NCBI GenBank assembly: GCA_949317995.1
Contig: OX439036.1
Location: 6,056,356 to 6,120,355 of the forward strand
Source of the DNA: Acholoe squamosa
Lineage: Eukaryota > Annelida > Polychaeta > Phyllodocida > Polynoidae
DNA length: 64,000 nt
Direction: 5' to 3'
Position numbers and translations under genes: made by a program. The notes beneath the pieces were generated by a model that was not told the origin of the DNA, searched no databases, and saw only the letters and a list, made by a program, of their open reading frames with translations. Shown here piece after piece: positions 52,453 through 63,284 of the stretch. Numbering within the stretch: the first letter of the stretch is position 1; each line of letters starts with the position of its first letter.

Positions 52453-52620
52453 CACGGGGTTGTTGTATATACCCATCTCTCCATATACTACTCACACCAT
52501 GAGGCACCATGGGGTTGTTGTATATACCCATCTCTCCATATACTACTCACAGCATGAGGCACCATGGGGTTGTTGTATATACCCATCTCTCCATATACTA
52601 CTCACACCATGAGGCACCAT
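52453..52620 (+). repeat. 55-bp minisatellite, 3 units
   Basis: GGGGTTGTTGTATATACCCA recurs at 55-bp intervals followed by TCTCCATATACTACTCAC. The words CCATATACTACTCACACCAT and GAG also make up the 52-bp array at 53675, so the two are related. Confidence 0.93.
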
Positions 52621-52780
52621 GGGCGTGGAAAGCAGGGGGGACAGGGGGGGGGGACATGCCCCCCCCCCCACTATTGGCCAACTCCTCAAAAGGTCAAAAC
52701 TAAAAGTTCAAGCAAAGGGGGGTCAAAATTGCAGAAAAACCCCCTGGTCCCACCCACTCTGAAACTGCTTTCCACGCCCC
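52621..52780. mobile_element. Family K-type element (GGGCGTGGAAAGCAG ends)
   Basis: 160 bp, bounded by GGGCGTGGAAAGCAG and CTGCTTTCCACGCCC, a 15-bp perfect inverted repeat. Inside are opposed G and C runs around ACATG. It lies between the 55-bp array and a SINE, with no spacer on either side. Confidence 0.85.
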
Positions 52781-52782
52781 TG

Positions 52783-53052
52783 TGAGTGAGTGAGTAGTGG
52801 TTGTTTAACGCCAAGCCGACAGCTAAGGTCATATTCATGGCGGAAAAAGTACATTAGACATCACGTCACAAAAGAATACATGTGCCTGTGCATATGGACA
52901 CCAGACACATGTAAGAAAGAGGGGACAGGAAAGAGGAGATTCAAGGAACGAATATGTGCCAGTGCCCGCGCATATGGACACCACCCACACTCAGAGAGGA
53001 TAGAAAAGCAAGACATAGACCCCTTTTAAAGATGACCTGGGGCTGGGGAGTA
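52783..53052 (-). mobile_element. Family E SINE-like element, longer copy
   Basis: Read on the minus strand it ends AACGCC-type / CACTACTCACTCACTCAC. Its body has CCATGAATATGACCTTAGCT, GGGTGGTGTCCATATGCGCG and CTATCCTCTCTGAGTGTGG. An inner 'agacacatgtaagaaagagggg' segment duplicates the body in part (52905-52945 vs 52985-53020), so this may be a dimer. Confidence 0.7.
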
Positions 53053-53300
53053 CCCGTCACGCCCCTGTGAGCTGTATGATGCCCATGTGTAGTACTAGCG
53101 AGTTACTCACCAGGACGGCAGGTGAACCTGCAGGTGAGTCTGCTCAACACCACCTAATTGGAGCATCATGCCGAACCTCTAGGACTGAATCCAGCCCATA
53201 GGGTCGGCATGATGCTCCAATGCAGTGCTGGTGAGCCAGCACTTCGTCAATGCATTATGATGACCAATGGGTAAGACGCACGTCTGCAGGAGGGTGGAGA
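53053..53300 (+). mobile_element. Family A element, truncated left
   Basis: GATGCCCATGTGTAGTACTA, then a GCGAGTTACTCACCAGG arm, GAGCATCATGCCGAACCTC and GGGTCGGCATGATGCTCC, with CCAATGCAGTGCTGGTGAG / CCAGCACTTCGTCAATGCA. The right terminus is lost. Confidence 0.65.
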
Positions 53301-53674
53301 GCAACCCTTTACAATGGCTCATTTTAACAATACTAAATCCCCCTAGCTAACCAAACCAGATTATTGTGGGACATTTAGACACCTCACTATTACTGTCCAC
53401 TTTTACAGGCACTGCCCAGTTATCGCCTATGGACCATGGTACAGAAGCTTTTCTTATTTTTACATAGCATATTTTAACCGTTTGATTACAGGTAGTCTGT
53501 AGCAATAAATAGACGAAAATCAGTGGAAATGTGCGGCAATAAAAAAATCTGATATAAACTCGGTCTGAAATATCATACCTTTCTAGTCATAAATGGACAT
53601 GATATTTTGTAGAGTTTCAATAAACTAGACAGAGAAATCTAGGGAATACATGAAACTAATTACGGTGTATAGCC
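53301..53674. other. No gene or repeat recognised
   Basis: A+T-rich spacer before the large 52-bp array. Confidence 0.5.
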
Positions 53675-56655
53675 CCTCCATATACTTCTCACACTAAACC
53701 CTTCCTCTATATACTACTCACACCATGAGTTACTCTCCTCACCATACATTAACCCCCTCCATATACTACTCACACCATGAGCTGCTCCCCTCACCATACA
53801 CTAACCCCCTCCATACACTACTCACACCATGAGCTGTTCCCCTCATCATACACTAACCCCCTCCATATACTACTCACACCATGAGCTGCTCCCCTCACCA
53901 TACACTAACTCCCTCTATATACTACTCACACCATGAGCTGCTCTCCTCACCATACAGTAACCCCCTCCATATACTACTCACACCATGAGCTGCTCCCCTC
54001 ACCATACACTAACCCCCTCCATACACTACTCACACCATGATCTGCTCTCCTCACCATACACTAACCCCCTCCATATATTACTCACACCATGAGCTGCTCC
54101 CCTCACCATACACTAACTCCCTCTATATACTACTCACACCATGAGCTGCTCCCCTCACCATACACTAACTCCCTCTATATACTACTCACACCATGAGCTG
54201 CTCTCCTCACTTTACACTAAACCCTCCATATACTACTCACACCATGAGCTGCTCCCCTCACCATACACTAACCCCCTCCATATACTACTCACACCATGAG
54301 CTGCTCTCCTCACCATACACTAACTCCTCCATATACTACTCACACCATGAGCTGCTCCCCTCACCATACACTAACTCCCTCTATATACTACTCACACCAT
54401 GAGCTGCTCCCCTCACCATACACTAACTCCCTCTATATACTACTCACACCATGAGCTGCTCCCCTCACCATACACTAACCCCCTCCATATACTACTCACA
54501 CCATGAGCTGCTCCCCCCACCATACACTAACCCCCTCCATATACTACTTACACCATGAGCTGCTCTCCTCACCATACACTAACCCCCTCCATATACTACT
54601 CACACCATGAGTTACTCCCCTCACCATACACTAACCCCCTCCATATACTACTCACACCATGAGCTGCTTTCCTCACCATACACTAACCCCCTCCATATAC
54701 TACTTACACCATGAGCTGCTCTCCTCACCATACACTAACCCCCCTCAATATACTACTCACACCATGAGCTGCTCCCCTCACCATACACTAACTCCCTCTA
54801 TATACTACCAACACCATGAGCTGCTCCCCTCACCATACACTAACCCCCTCCATATACTACTCACACCATGAGCTGCCCCCCTCACCATACACTAACCCCC
54901 TCCATATACTACTCACACCATGAGTTACTCCCCTCACCATACACTAACCCCCTCCATATACTACTCACACCATGAGTTACTCCCCTCACCATACACTAAC
55001 CCCCTCTATATACTACCCACACCATGAGCTGCTCCCCTCACCATACACTAACCCCCTCCATATACTACTCACACCATGAGCTGCCCCCCTCACCATACAC
55101 TAACCCCCTCCATATACTACTCAGACCATGAGCTGCTCCCCTCACCATACACTAACCCCCTCCATATACTACTCACACCATGAGCTGCTCTCCTCACCAT
55201 ACACTAACCCCCTCCATATACTACTTACACCATGAGCTGCTCTCCTCACCATACACTAACCCCCCTCCATATACTACTCACACCATGAGCTGCTCCCCTC
55301 ACCATACACTAACTCCCTCTATATACTACCAACACCATGAGCTGCTCCCCTCACCATACACTAACCCCCTCCATATACTACTCACACCATGAGCTGCCCC
55401 CCTCACCATACACTAACCCCCTCCATATACTACTCACACCATGAGCTGCCCCCTCACCATACACTAACCCCCTCCATATACTACTCACACCATGAGCTAC
55501 TCCCCTCACCATACACTAACCCCCTCCATATACTACTCACACCATGAGCTGCTCCGCTCACCATACACTAACCCCCTCCATATACTACTCACACCATGAG
55601 TTACTCCCCTCACCATACACTAACCCCCTCCATATACTACTCACACCATGAGTTACTCCCCTCACCATACACTAACCCCCTCTATATACTACCCACACCA
55701 TGAGCTGCTCCCCTCACCATACACTAACCCCCTCCATATACTACTCACACCATGAGCTGCCCCCCTCACCATACACTAACCCCCTCCATATACTACTCAC
55801 ACCATAAGCTGCTCCCCTCGCCATACACTAACCCCCTCCATATACTACTCACACCATGAGCTGCTCCCCTCACCATACACTAACCCCCTCCATATACTAC
55901 TCACACCATGAGCTGCTCTCCTCACCATACACTAACCCCCTCCATATACTACTCACACCATGAGCTGCTCCCCTCGCCATACACTAACCCCCTCCATATA
56001 CTACTCACACCATGAGCTGCTCCCCTCACCATACACTAACCCCCTCCATATACTACTCACACCATGAGCTGCTCCCCTCACCATGCACCAAGCCCTCCCT
56101 CCATATACTACTCACACCATGAGCTGCTCCCCTCACCATACACTGACCCCCTCCATATACTTCTCACACCATGAGCTGCTCCCCTCACCATACACTAACT
56201 CACTCTATATACTACTCACACCATGAGCTGTTCCCCTCTCCATACACTAACCCCCTCCATATACTACTCACACAATGAGCTGCTCTCCTCACCATACACT
56301 AACCCCCTCCATATACTACTCACACCATGAGCTGCTCCCCTCACCATGCACTAACTCCCTCTATATACTACTCACACCATGAGCTGCTCCCCTCACCATA
56401 CACTAACCCCCTCCATATACTACTCACACCATGATCTGCTCCCCTCACCATACACTAACCCCCTCCATATACTACTTACACCATGAGCTGCTCTCCTCAC
56501 CATACACTAACCCCCTCCATATACTACTCACACCATGAGCTACTCCCCTCACCATACACTAATCCCCTCCATATACTACTCACACCATGAGCTGCTCTCC
56601 TAACCATTGACTGACCCCCTCCATATACTACTCACACCATGAGCTGCTCCTCTCA
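53675..56655 (+). repeat. 52-bp minisatellite, ~57 units (3 kb) with higher-order structure
   Basis: Unit words: CACCATGAGCTGCTCCCCTC, ACCATACACTAACCCCCTCC and ATATACTACT, 52 bp in total. Variant units (GAGTTACTCC, GAGCTGCCCCC, CTCTATATACTACCCACACC, ACTTACACC, TACCAACACC) recur in the same order at fixed distances. 54660-54880 matches 55181-55401 at +521 bp (10 units) and 54922-55080 matches 55598-55755 at +676 bp (13 units). The short His/Ser/Tyr-rich frames inside are artefacts. Confidence 0.97.
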
Positions 56656-57209
56656 CACCAGGTCGTGACCTACTTGGAGCTGGTCCCAGTATGAGTTGCT
56701 CACTCATATAGGTGTTACTACACAGTGAGTAGTTCACCTCACACTTGGCGATACACAGGGCGGGTCAGTGAAGCGGAACGGGCCACTAATCGATATTTAG
56801 CCCTGGCGCAGTATGTTGGACCGCGGAGAAACAATCTGACACAATCCTGCCTTAGGTATATTCAGCATTGCATGATTTGATTGTCAAACGGTTATATTAA
56901 TGGTGTGCGTGTGCAACTACGAGAAGCAGTTATAATCTAGCATATCTATCAGTAGATAATACTAATGATTACCAGGTATGTGACAGCTTGTACACTAGAT
57001 ATCAAGAGGATATTTATTACACTTGTCATTTTTATTCCCCTGGTTGAGTTTAATACAATGTTCTAAACTAGGCTTCCAGGTTTTCCAAAAAGTTAGGAAA
57101 TGTTGTACAGCCTGGCGATATGAGCCACTCAATATGACAGATGTGTCAGCTGTTGGAGAGGTGCTGTGTGTACATATGGGTGTATGGATGGGTGGAGGCT
57201 GAATATATT
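56656..57209. other. No gene seen
   Basis: The first 90 bp still echo the array (GAGTTGCTCACTC, GTTCACCTCACAC). The rest is single-copy-looking. Confidence 0.5.
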
Positions 57210-57730
57210 ATATTTACCGTAAACTCTCGCATATAATTAGACTGAGTTCCATATAATAATATCTACGGGGTGGGCATTCCGAGACTGACGTGAACCCATC
57301 GACATTTTTTAAAGCAGAGGGTACCTTTGCCATAGCAACATTATACGTCATAAAGACGTCAAAATGGTCGCCACTGTCCTTTTCCTCACGTTTGAGCAAG
57401 GAAAATGGTCAAATACACCGTCAATACATCTTAACTGATGTGATCGCCCTTGCTAATGCCCTTTTCTATTTGATTAGCCAAAATGTCAACAACAAGAGAG
57501 ATATTTCAATGTGATCAGCCCCTTTAAAAATTCTACTCCAAATATGAAAGGACAGGGCTGCTCATAGTGGTTAGATTATAAGGTGCCCCGTGTACAAGCC
57601 ATACCCCAAACTTTGGGAAAATGTATAAGCCAAACTCGGGGTTTGAAAAGCTTGCCTTCCCCTACTGTAGTCTATATACCGTATGTAAAATCCCGCGTAT
57701 ATATGCTGCATTCCTAGAGACCATGTAAAC
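57210..57730. mobile_element. Family F fragments
   Basis: ACCGTAAACTCTCGCATATAA at 57217-57237 and CCGTATGTAAAATCCCGCGTA at 57679-57699 are left-type F ends; CCCGTGTACAAGCCATACCCC (57587-57607) and GTATAAGCCAAACTCGGGG (57624-57642) are inner words. A 61-codon minus frame and a 74-codon plus frame overlap here and are not supported. Confidence 0.5.
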
Positions 57731-57787
57731 CCATAGCACATCTGAAATGGTGTAAGGCTTGCTGTGGTTTTACGGTATATTTATGTA

Positions 57788-57790
<3 letters not shown>

Positions 57791-57849
<59 letters not shown>
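57791..57849 (+). repeat. (TA)n microsatellite
   Basis: About 59 bp of pure TA/AT. It directly follows TTTTACGGTATATTTATGT, a family F-like end. Confidence 0.97.
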
Positions 57850-57852
<3 letters not shown>

Positions 57853-58041
57853 GAGACCACAGTGCATACCTCTAGATCAATATATACGGCATTCAGTGCA
57901 GTATTCATATGTTTCACAGAGTGTATGTATACGGAATATATATCGTATATCATAATCGGTCGACTCATCCCATTAAGATTATATCTGCATAGATCCGTCT
58001 CCATGACAATAGATATTCCCATGATAGAGGCAGGGGATCTG
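57850..58041. other. Nothing recognised
   Basis: Short spacer; ATATATCGTATATCATAAT is A+T-rich, with no coding signal. Confidence 0.5.
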
Positions 58042-58170
58042 ACAGGGGTGGATTTAAACAGTACTTAACATTTGCATAATTTAAACCCCAAAATTTTCTC
58101 ATAGATAGGGATTATGCCCCCTCCCTTTGGGGCGCGCCCACTCTTTTTCCGAATCCTGGATCCGCCACTG
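58042..58170. mobile_element. Family K element
   Basis: CAGGGGTGGATTTAAACAGT at the left, GGGGCGCGCCCACTC and CCGAATCCTGGATCCGCCAC at the right; inverted terminal words with substitutions. Closest relative 63385-63565 (shares ACCCCAAAATTT, CGCCC and TTTTTCCGAATCCTG). Confidence 0.75.
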
Positions 58171-58534
58171 CTGGGATAACCCATACTACTTTGTATGCTA
58201 ATCGTCCATGGAACTTCGGCCCAAATTCTGTGGAGAATGGCTCTCCCTATACACTTTAATGTGGGACTATCATTTTCAACATGAAATCAATGAACGTTGC
58301 ATGTGACAACTCCTTCAAACAGCCACTCATGTAAACTAGATAAAATACAAACTACACCTCTCATAAAACTAATTCCCTCCCTGCACACTCACTGCCTGCA
58401 CACATGTAATGAATATCGATTGTTCAACCATTGTTACCGATCAGCTCAACTCCAGAAGTGCACTTTGCCTGCCTGGGGCTTAATTTAGTCGCAATTAGTC
58501 CGCAAATCGGCTTTAATCCTTAAAGAAAAACCCT
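58171..58534. other. No gene seen
   Basis: No supported open frame or repeat. Confidence 0.5.
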
Positions 58535-58860
58535 ACCCTATTTTCATGATAGTTTATTTTGATAACCTTTCCATCAAATAAAAAGATTCTGGCATGGCTT
58601 TTAAAATATGTGTCACTATAGAGCAGAGTAGCAGGTTTATCTGATGCATCTGATGACGTCACCATTGACATCATGTTTTTTTTTTCTTTAAAGGGCAGCT
58701 GACGTCGGAGTGCATCATGCAAATTAGATGCAGAAATGAAGGGCGGAGGACAATAGAACATCAATAGGACATCAAGGCAGTCCTCTGGTAGTGTTTCTGC
58801 CCAGTAGGGTCGTCATGATGTATGAGTGTAGCCCTGGTGAGCTCCTTGCCACGGTTGTAT
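58535..58860. mobile_element. Family I relative followed by family A relic
   Basis: 58535-58685: CTACCCTATTTTCATGATAG, AAAAAGATTCTGGCATGGC and TGATGACGTCACCATTGACA follow the family I order. 58690-58860: AAAGGGCAGCTGACGTCGGA, GTGCATCATGC and GGGTCGTCATGATGTATGAG are family A words. Confidence 0.55.
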
Positions 58861-59093
58861 TCTTATTTTATGTGAATAACTTCTTCCCGTAGAGATAGCA
58901 TTGTGGAGCCGATCGCCACACCCCCAGTGGCGTAACGTGTCTCGATCCACCACAGTGGCTGATCCACTACTGCAGCCTCGTTCTGGGTGCATGTAAACAT
59001 TCAAAATGGCGGACCGGCACTCGTATGGGGAACTACGGTAACGGATTTTGCTAATTTTCAGTTAATTAGACACTCTAAAAACATAAAATAAAT
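58861..59093. other. Nothing recognised
   Basis: A 63-codon minus frame here (58813-59004) has no domain. CGATCCACCACAGTGGCTGATCC near 58943 contains a small dyad. Confidence 0.45.
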
Positions 59094-59202
59094 ATAGAAC
59101 TAAACTCCCCTGGTATCCTCGGTGGCCTATCCACCCCTCGGGAGTTGTCTCCCCCTCGTGGTGGATCGACCACCTCGTACACCACGGTCGTTTAGTTCTA
59201 TC
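59094..59202. repeat. Short inverted-repeat element
   Basis: TAGAACTAAAC (59095-59105) and GTTTAGTTCTA (59190-59200) are perfect inverted ends; the inside has CCTCGGGAGTTGTCTCCCCC and GTGGATCGACCACC dyads. About 109 bp. Confidence 0.65.
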
Positions 59203-59413
59203 TATATACATCATTCTGACCTAAGCATCAGCGGTTATTAAAGGGTTAATAGTGAGCCAGTGTAGACGGGGTTCTACGTCATACACAGGAGCTATGGCAA
59301 TCATTACCATGGGGATGTACAATCAGCTGAGCCGCCTAATAAGGGGATAACTACACACCTATTATAAACACATAACCCACTCATCATCAAACAACTACTG
59401 CCCCCCCCTCCCA
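59203..59413. other. Family A right-end scrap and spacer
   Basis: CATTCTGACCTAAGCATCAG then CGGTTATTAAAGGGTTAA at 59209-59246 is a family A right terminus. Confidence 0.5.
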
Positions 59414-59670
59414 CATTCCTACTGGGATCTATGGGGGTGGGGGTGCAGGGCCATATACTGATGCTGTAGGAGGCCCAGTGGGGACAGCCATTATACTAAA
59501 TGGCACATTCCTACTGGGATCTATGGGGGACAAACCATATAATGATAATGTGGGTGGCGGCCCAGTGGGGGCACCCATTATTGTATATATGGCTTTTTCT
59601 ACTGGGATCTATATGGGGACAGGCCATATAATGATGTTGTGGAAGCCCCAGTGGTAGCAGCCATTATCAG
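59414..59670 (+). repeat. ~90-bp tandem repeat, 3 diverged units
   Basis: CTACTGGGATCTATGGGG (third copy ATATGGGG) starts at 59419, 59508 and 59600; each is followed by GGCCATATA or ACCATATAATGATG, then GCCCAGTGGGG and a CAGCCATTAT end. Confidence 0.85.
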
Positions 59671-59867
59671 TGTGTCATCTCTAATACCTTCCTTCTCCTC
59701 TATTGTAGGACAGTAGCCTCCACATTTAAGGAACATTTATAAACCAATAGAGGCATGATTGCAGCTTAAAAGGTGCACAACCATTAACCCTATAAGACCA
59801 AATGTGTATTTATGCATCTTGAAATGACAACCATGCACGAGAGATACTCTCCATGAATGTCAGCATG
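59671..59867. other. Nothing recognised
   Basis: Spacer before the 45-bp array. Confidence 0.5.
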
Positions 59868-60430
59868 CACATCATTGGTGCATCATGCCGACCAATGGGC
59901 ATGGTGCACTCCTGCATCATTGGTGCATCATGCCGACCAATGGGCATGATGCACTCCTGCATCATTGGTGCATCATGCCGACCAATGGGCATGATGCACT
60001 CCTCCATCATTGGTGCATCATGCCGACCAATGGGCATGATGCACTCCTCCATCATTGGTGCATCATGCCGACCAATGGGCATGATGCACTCCTGCATCAT
60101 TGGTGCATCATGACGACCAATGGGCATGATGCACTCCTGCATCATTGGTGCATCATGCCGACCAATGGGCATGATGCACTCCTGCATCATCGGTGCATCA
60201 TGCCGACCAATGGGCATGATGCACTCCTGCACCATTGGTGCATCATGCCGACCAATGGGCATGATGCACTCCTGCATCATTGGTGCATCATGCCGACCAA
60301 TGGGCATGATGCACTCCTGCATCATTGGTGCATCATGCCGACCAATGGGCATGATGCACTCCTGCATCATCGGTGCATCATGCCGACCAATGGGCATGAT
60401 GCACTCCTCCATGAGCAGCCCTTAAAGGGA
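59868..60430 (+). repeat. 45-bp hairpin minisatellite, 12 units, made of family A sequence
   Basis: Unit words: TTGGTGCATCATGCCGACCA, ATGGGCATGATGCACTCC and TGCATCA, 45 bp. GCATCATGCC and GGCATGATGC in every unit are reverse complements with an 8-nt loop. The last unit runs into GAGCAGCCCTTAAAGGG, the family A right end. As 45 is a multiple of three and the unit lacks stops in several frames, long repetitive open frames arise on both strands (182 and 200 codons); they are not genes. Confidence 0.97.
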
Positions 60431-61149
60431 TAGACGGTTTTCAAACAGTGACATGGTAGAGTATACTCAGCTGCCACAGCTAAAGCCTTTTTGTCAATAT
60501 TCACCGTCAGGAACACCTTTATTGTGACCTTTTCTGGATGTATGCACTCACAGGGTCATATATACATGTGTAGCATGTACTGGCTTTTGTACTCATAACA
60601 TGATATTAAGTCGTTTCCCTCTAGGCACGTGAAATAGTTTGTTTTGATATATGACATAAACAGGATATCAAAAAGTGGATGAGAGCGTTAAATAATGGCA
60701 TATTACAAATAGTTTCTCTACTGCAGGCTCGCTTTGCAATGGCTAGAATTTACATTGAGAAACATTTATAAGCTGTCTCCGCATCTGTGCACGATTTTCT
60801 CATATCTAGGTTGGTCCATGTAATAAAAGTGTCTTAATACTTTTCATTCTTCATCCTCGTGGGTCTCATAACGTTTATGCTCGTTTATTTTATGTATAAT
60901 GATGAGGTTTCATATCAAATAGCCAGGCTTTAATTAAAGTATATCTATTTGATAAGTTATCTATATTATATATGCTTATGCCTCTCTGTAGCTCAGACCT
61001 CAGGGATGCTTAAACTAATCAATGGTAGAAATTTATCATCATATAAAAATAGTTAGTACTATTCTGTTGATGTCACTTCAAACAGATAACACCTAAGGAT
61101 ATAATCAATGTCTAAGTTTATGATAACCCAGTGACCCTTTCAAGATATG
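60431..61149. other. No gene seen
   Basis: A+T-rich; no open frame or repeat. Confidence 0.55.
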
Positions 61150-61217
61150 CATCCTTTAATACACTATATTGTCATAATGCATGAATACAGCCCTGGTGAG
61201 TAACTCGCCAATAACTG
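61150..61217 (+). mobile_element. Family A scrap
   Basis: GTCATAATGCATGAATACAG, then CCCTGGTGAGTAACTCGCC; the left half of a hairpin arm, cut where family H begins. Confidence 0.55.
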
Positions 61218-61440
61218 TGAATAAATAAGCAAATGTCAATGATCAGTGAATAATTCAGGATCGTATTCCCAGAGGTGCTTCTGCCCATATTCAACGAGGC
61301 CTTATAGGTCGAGTTGAATACGGGCAGAAGCACCGAAGGGAATACGATCCTAAATTATTCACTGTGATTTGACATTTGCATTTATTATATGGCCCATGGG
61401 TTTAAATTGCTTTTAAATAAAGGATTTCAACAATATTTAC
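61218..61440. mobile_element. Family H hairpin element
   Basis: AAATGTCAATGATCAGTGAA and TAATTCAGGATCGTATTCCC pair with GGGAATACGATCCTAAATTA and TTCACTGTGATTTGACATTT; the inner GGTGCTTCTGCCCATATTCA / TTGAATACGGGCAGAAGCACC pair surrounds AGGCCTTATAGGTC. The tail TTTAAATAAAGGATTTCAAC matches the copy at 43310. Confidence 0.82.
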
Positions 61441-62187
61441 TGGTTTTGAAGGCATAGACTCGTCCCGGTTTGTTTTGATCCACCATGACACCTTGCTCGA
61501 CAAAATTGGTCACATGATACGGAGCTAGCCGCTACTTTTAGTTTTGATATAAATGTTCCTTGCGCAGGGCAATATCTTCTTTTTTAACATGGCGCTAACA
61601 CTTAGATATACCTTAAACCATTCATAACATACTATTTAACTAGTTCAATCATTCTTTTTTGGCGTAAAACTTCTAATAACCATACCTAAATACGAAACTA
61701 GTTAGCTCTGTATAAATTTCAAAATGGCACTGCCGAATTTATCTAAAAGCAAATTAACCCCATAGGCCATGACATAAATGCAAATGTCCACTCCCATGTG
61801 ATGTCAGCTGTGGTCTTACTCACAGGCTGATAACGATCATAACCTATTTACTACAGCTTCTGTTAAACCCCGCCTGTAAGACGTACCCTGAGTTCCTGGA
61901 CTTGCTATACGCCCCGGTCTAGGTTAGTAAACCCTGTAACTTCTTAATTTTATAAAACCGTACCGTGTAAGTTCCATCTGAGCTGTTGGCTTTGTGATAA
62001 GCCACATATTGGGCCTGAAAAGCATGACATTCCCTATCAAAGTCTAGGCGTAAACCCCTGTGTATAACTTGTAAGCATACTTATAAGTCACTTATGTGGG
62101 GTTATACGGTATCTGCTTGTCTTACCTATAGTACTCCTGCTACCTTATGGTTGTACTACAGCAGGTGAACAGGGAAGGTGTGGAGCC
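61441..62187. other. No gene; family H and F words
   Basis: GCCATGACATAAATGCAAAT and GTCCACTCCCAT (61768-61799) is a reversed family H end. 61860-62110 has F-like words (AACCCCGCCTGTAAGACG, AAAACCGTACCGTGTAAG, GGGGTTATACGGTATCTG). Confidence 0.5.
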
Positions 62188-62258
62188 TCACTCCTCCAGG
62201 GTGTCAATCAGAATTAACTCGTCCAGGGCAGGGCCGCTTGTGATGTCAGGCAGATGGA
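62188..62258 (-). CDS. Low-confidence candidate: terminal coding exon
   Basis: On the minus strand an acceptor-like GCCTGTCTATCCAG is followed by 71 nt that read, after two bases of a split codon, HLPDITSGPALDELILIDTL, then EE and a TGA stop. The acidic, amphipathic composition looks protein-like, and the polypyrimidine tract is reasonable. However, the frame is only 22 codons, so chance is a real alternative. If true, this is the C-terminus of a gene whose other exons lie to the right of the window, or an alternative last exon. No partner exon was found between 62259 and 64000. Confidence 0.25.
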
Positions 62259-63284
62259 CTGGATAGACAGGCTACTGGCCTCGGCCAGCGGCTATCAATT
62301 GGACATTTATTAATAGCCTTGGCGCTTATATGGGAAATATCACTCTCAGCATGAAATATACATTGCATATAGCAGTCCGTTAAGACAGCAGGACATTCAC
62401 GTGAAATAATTACGTCTGTTTTATGGAATAGCATGGAGCCGTGGAGAATGAAATCCAGTTTCTCCACGCCGCTGTGGAGAAGGGCTGTATGCATAGATTC
62501 CAGTAATTGTGTATTCCAGGAAGGCAGACTGCAGGATCCAATCTGCCCCAGTCCATGTGGTAGCTGCACACAATGCACACAGTAGACTATTAGTTTTAAC
62601 TCCAGGTGCAGGATTCAAATATCAGCAGCATCACAGACAACAGCTCCCCTGATGAAGCCTGACTCAATACTGACTGACTGAGTGATGACGGACCAGCTGT
62701 GGTATCCCTCAATGTATACACACTGATAGATGCAGGGGTGGGTGGGTGAGTGGGAGGAGTCAGCATTCAGCATAGAACTAGTTGGAGAGCCAACTAGCCA
62801 CCCCAAAAAAAGTCAATACTTTACTTTAACGGGTGTGCTATGCTATAGTTAGTATGGTGTATCTGTACCTAAGTTTGTATTTGAATTTGAATCTGCATGT
62901 GAAAAATTCTCTTGGAACAAGGTAAAAAGAGATTAGCCCAAAGACCAAAGTCACTAAAGAAATCTAGGAAACATAGGAGGAGGTGGGAGGAGTCATTATT
63001 CAGCCTAGATCTATTTGGGGAGCAAAATGTCAATACTTGGATTTAGGTGGGTATGGGATGGTACAATTACCGGAAGTCTCATTCATAACAGTTCTTTACA
63101 ACTTTAATTAAGTGACTGGGATGAACAAATGGATACACCTGAGTGATTCAATACACCGACCTATAGTTCTTTGAAATTCTAAAAAGGAAAATGTCAGGGA
63201 AAAAGCAGAAAGCACTGTTTTCCTATCCTTTTACCTGAAGGTATAGGGCCCCTGTGATGTTGATAGATTCACCTGATCAGGTGC
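62259..63284. other. No gene seen
   Basis: Several open frames of 60-110 codons on the minus strand (62246-62806) overlap each other in different frames and have no supporting features. Two short duplicated words, GGGAGGAGTCA near 62752 and GGGAGGAGTCATTATTCAGC near 62985, share the flank 'atttggggagc / agttggagagcc' and may mark a dispersed repeat. Confidence 0.5.

Noticed and set aside
53675-56655. CRISPR-like regular repeats.
   Set aside because: No unique spacers, unit repeats head to tail, and the context is eukaryotic. The same applies to the 62-, 58-, 48- and 45-bp arrays.
57210-57514. Small frames at 57214-57399 (minus) and 57290-57514 (plus).
   Set aside because: Opposed overlapping frames within family F-like sequence; no support for either.
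59810-60433. Long open frames on both strands (about 200 codons minus, 182 plus) with perfect repeats.
   Set aside because: They are translations of the 45-bp satellite, whose length is a multiple of three. The same DNA is open on both strands and no non-repeat protein is attached.
62246-62806. Three minus-strand frames of 63-110 codons.
   Set aside because: They overlap in different frames, none has good flanking splice sites, and composition is neutral. Only the separate 62188-62258 segment was kept as a weak candidate.
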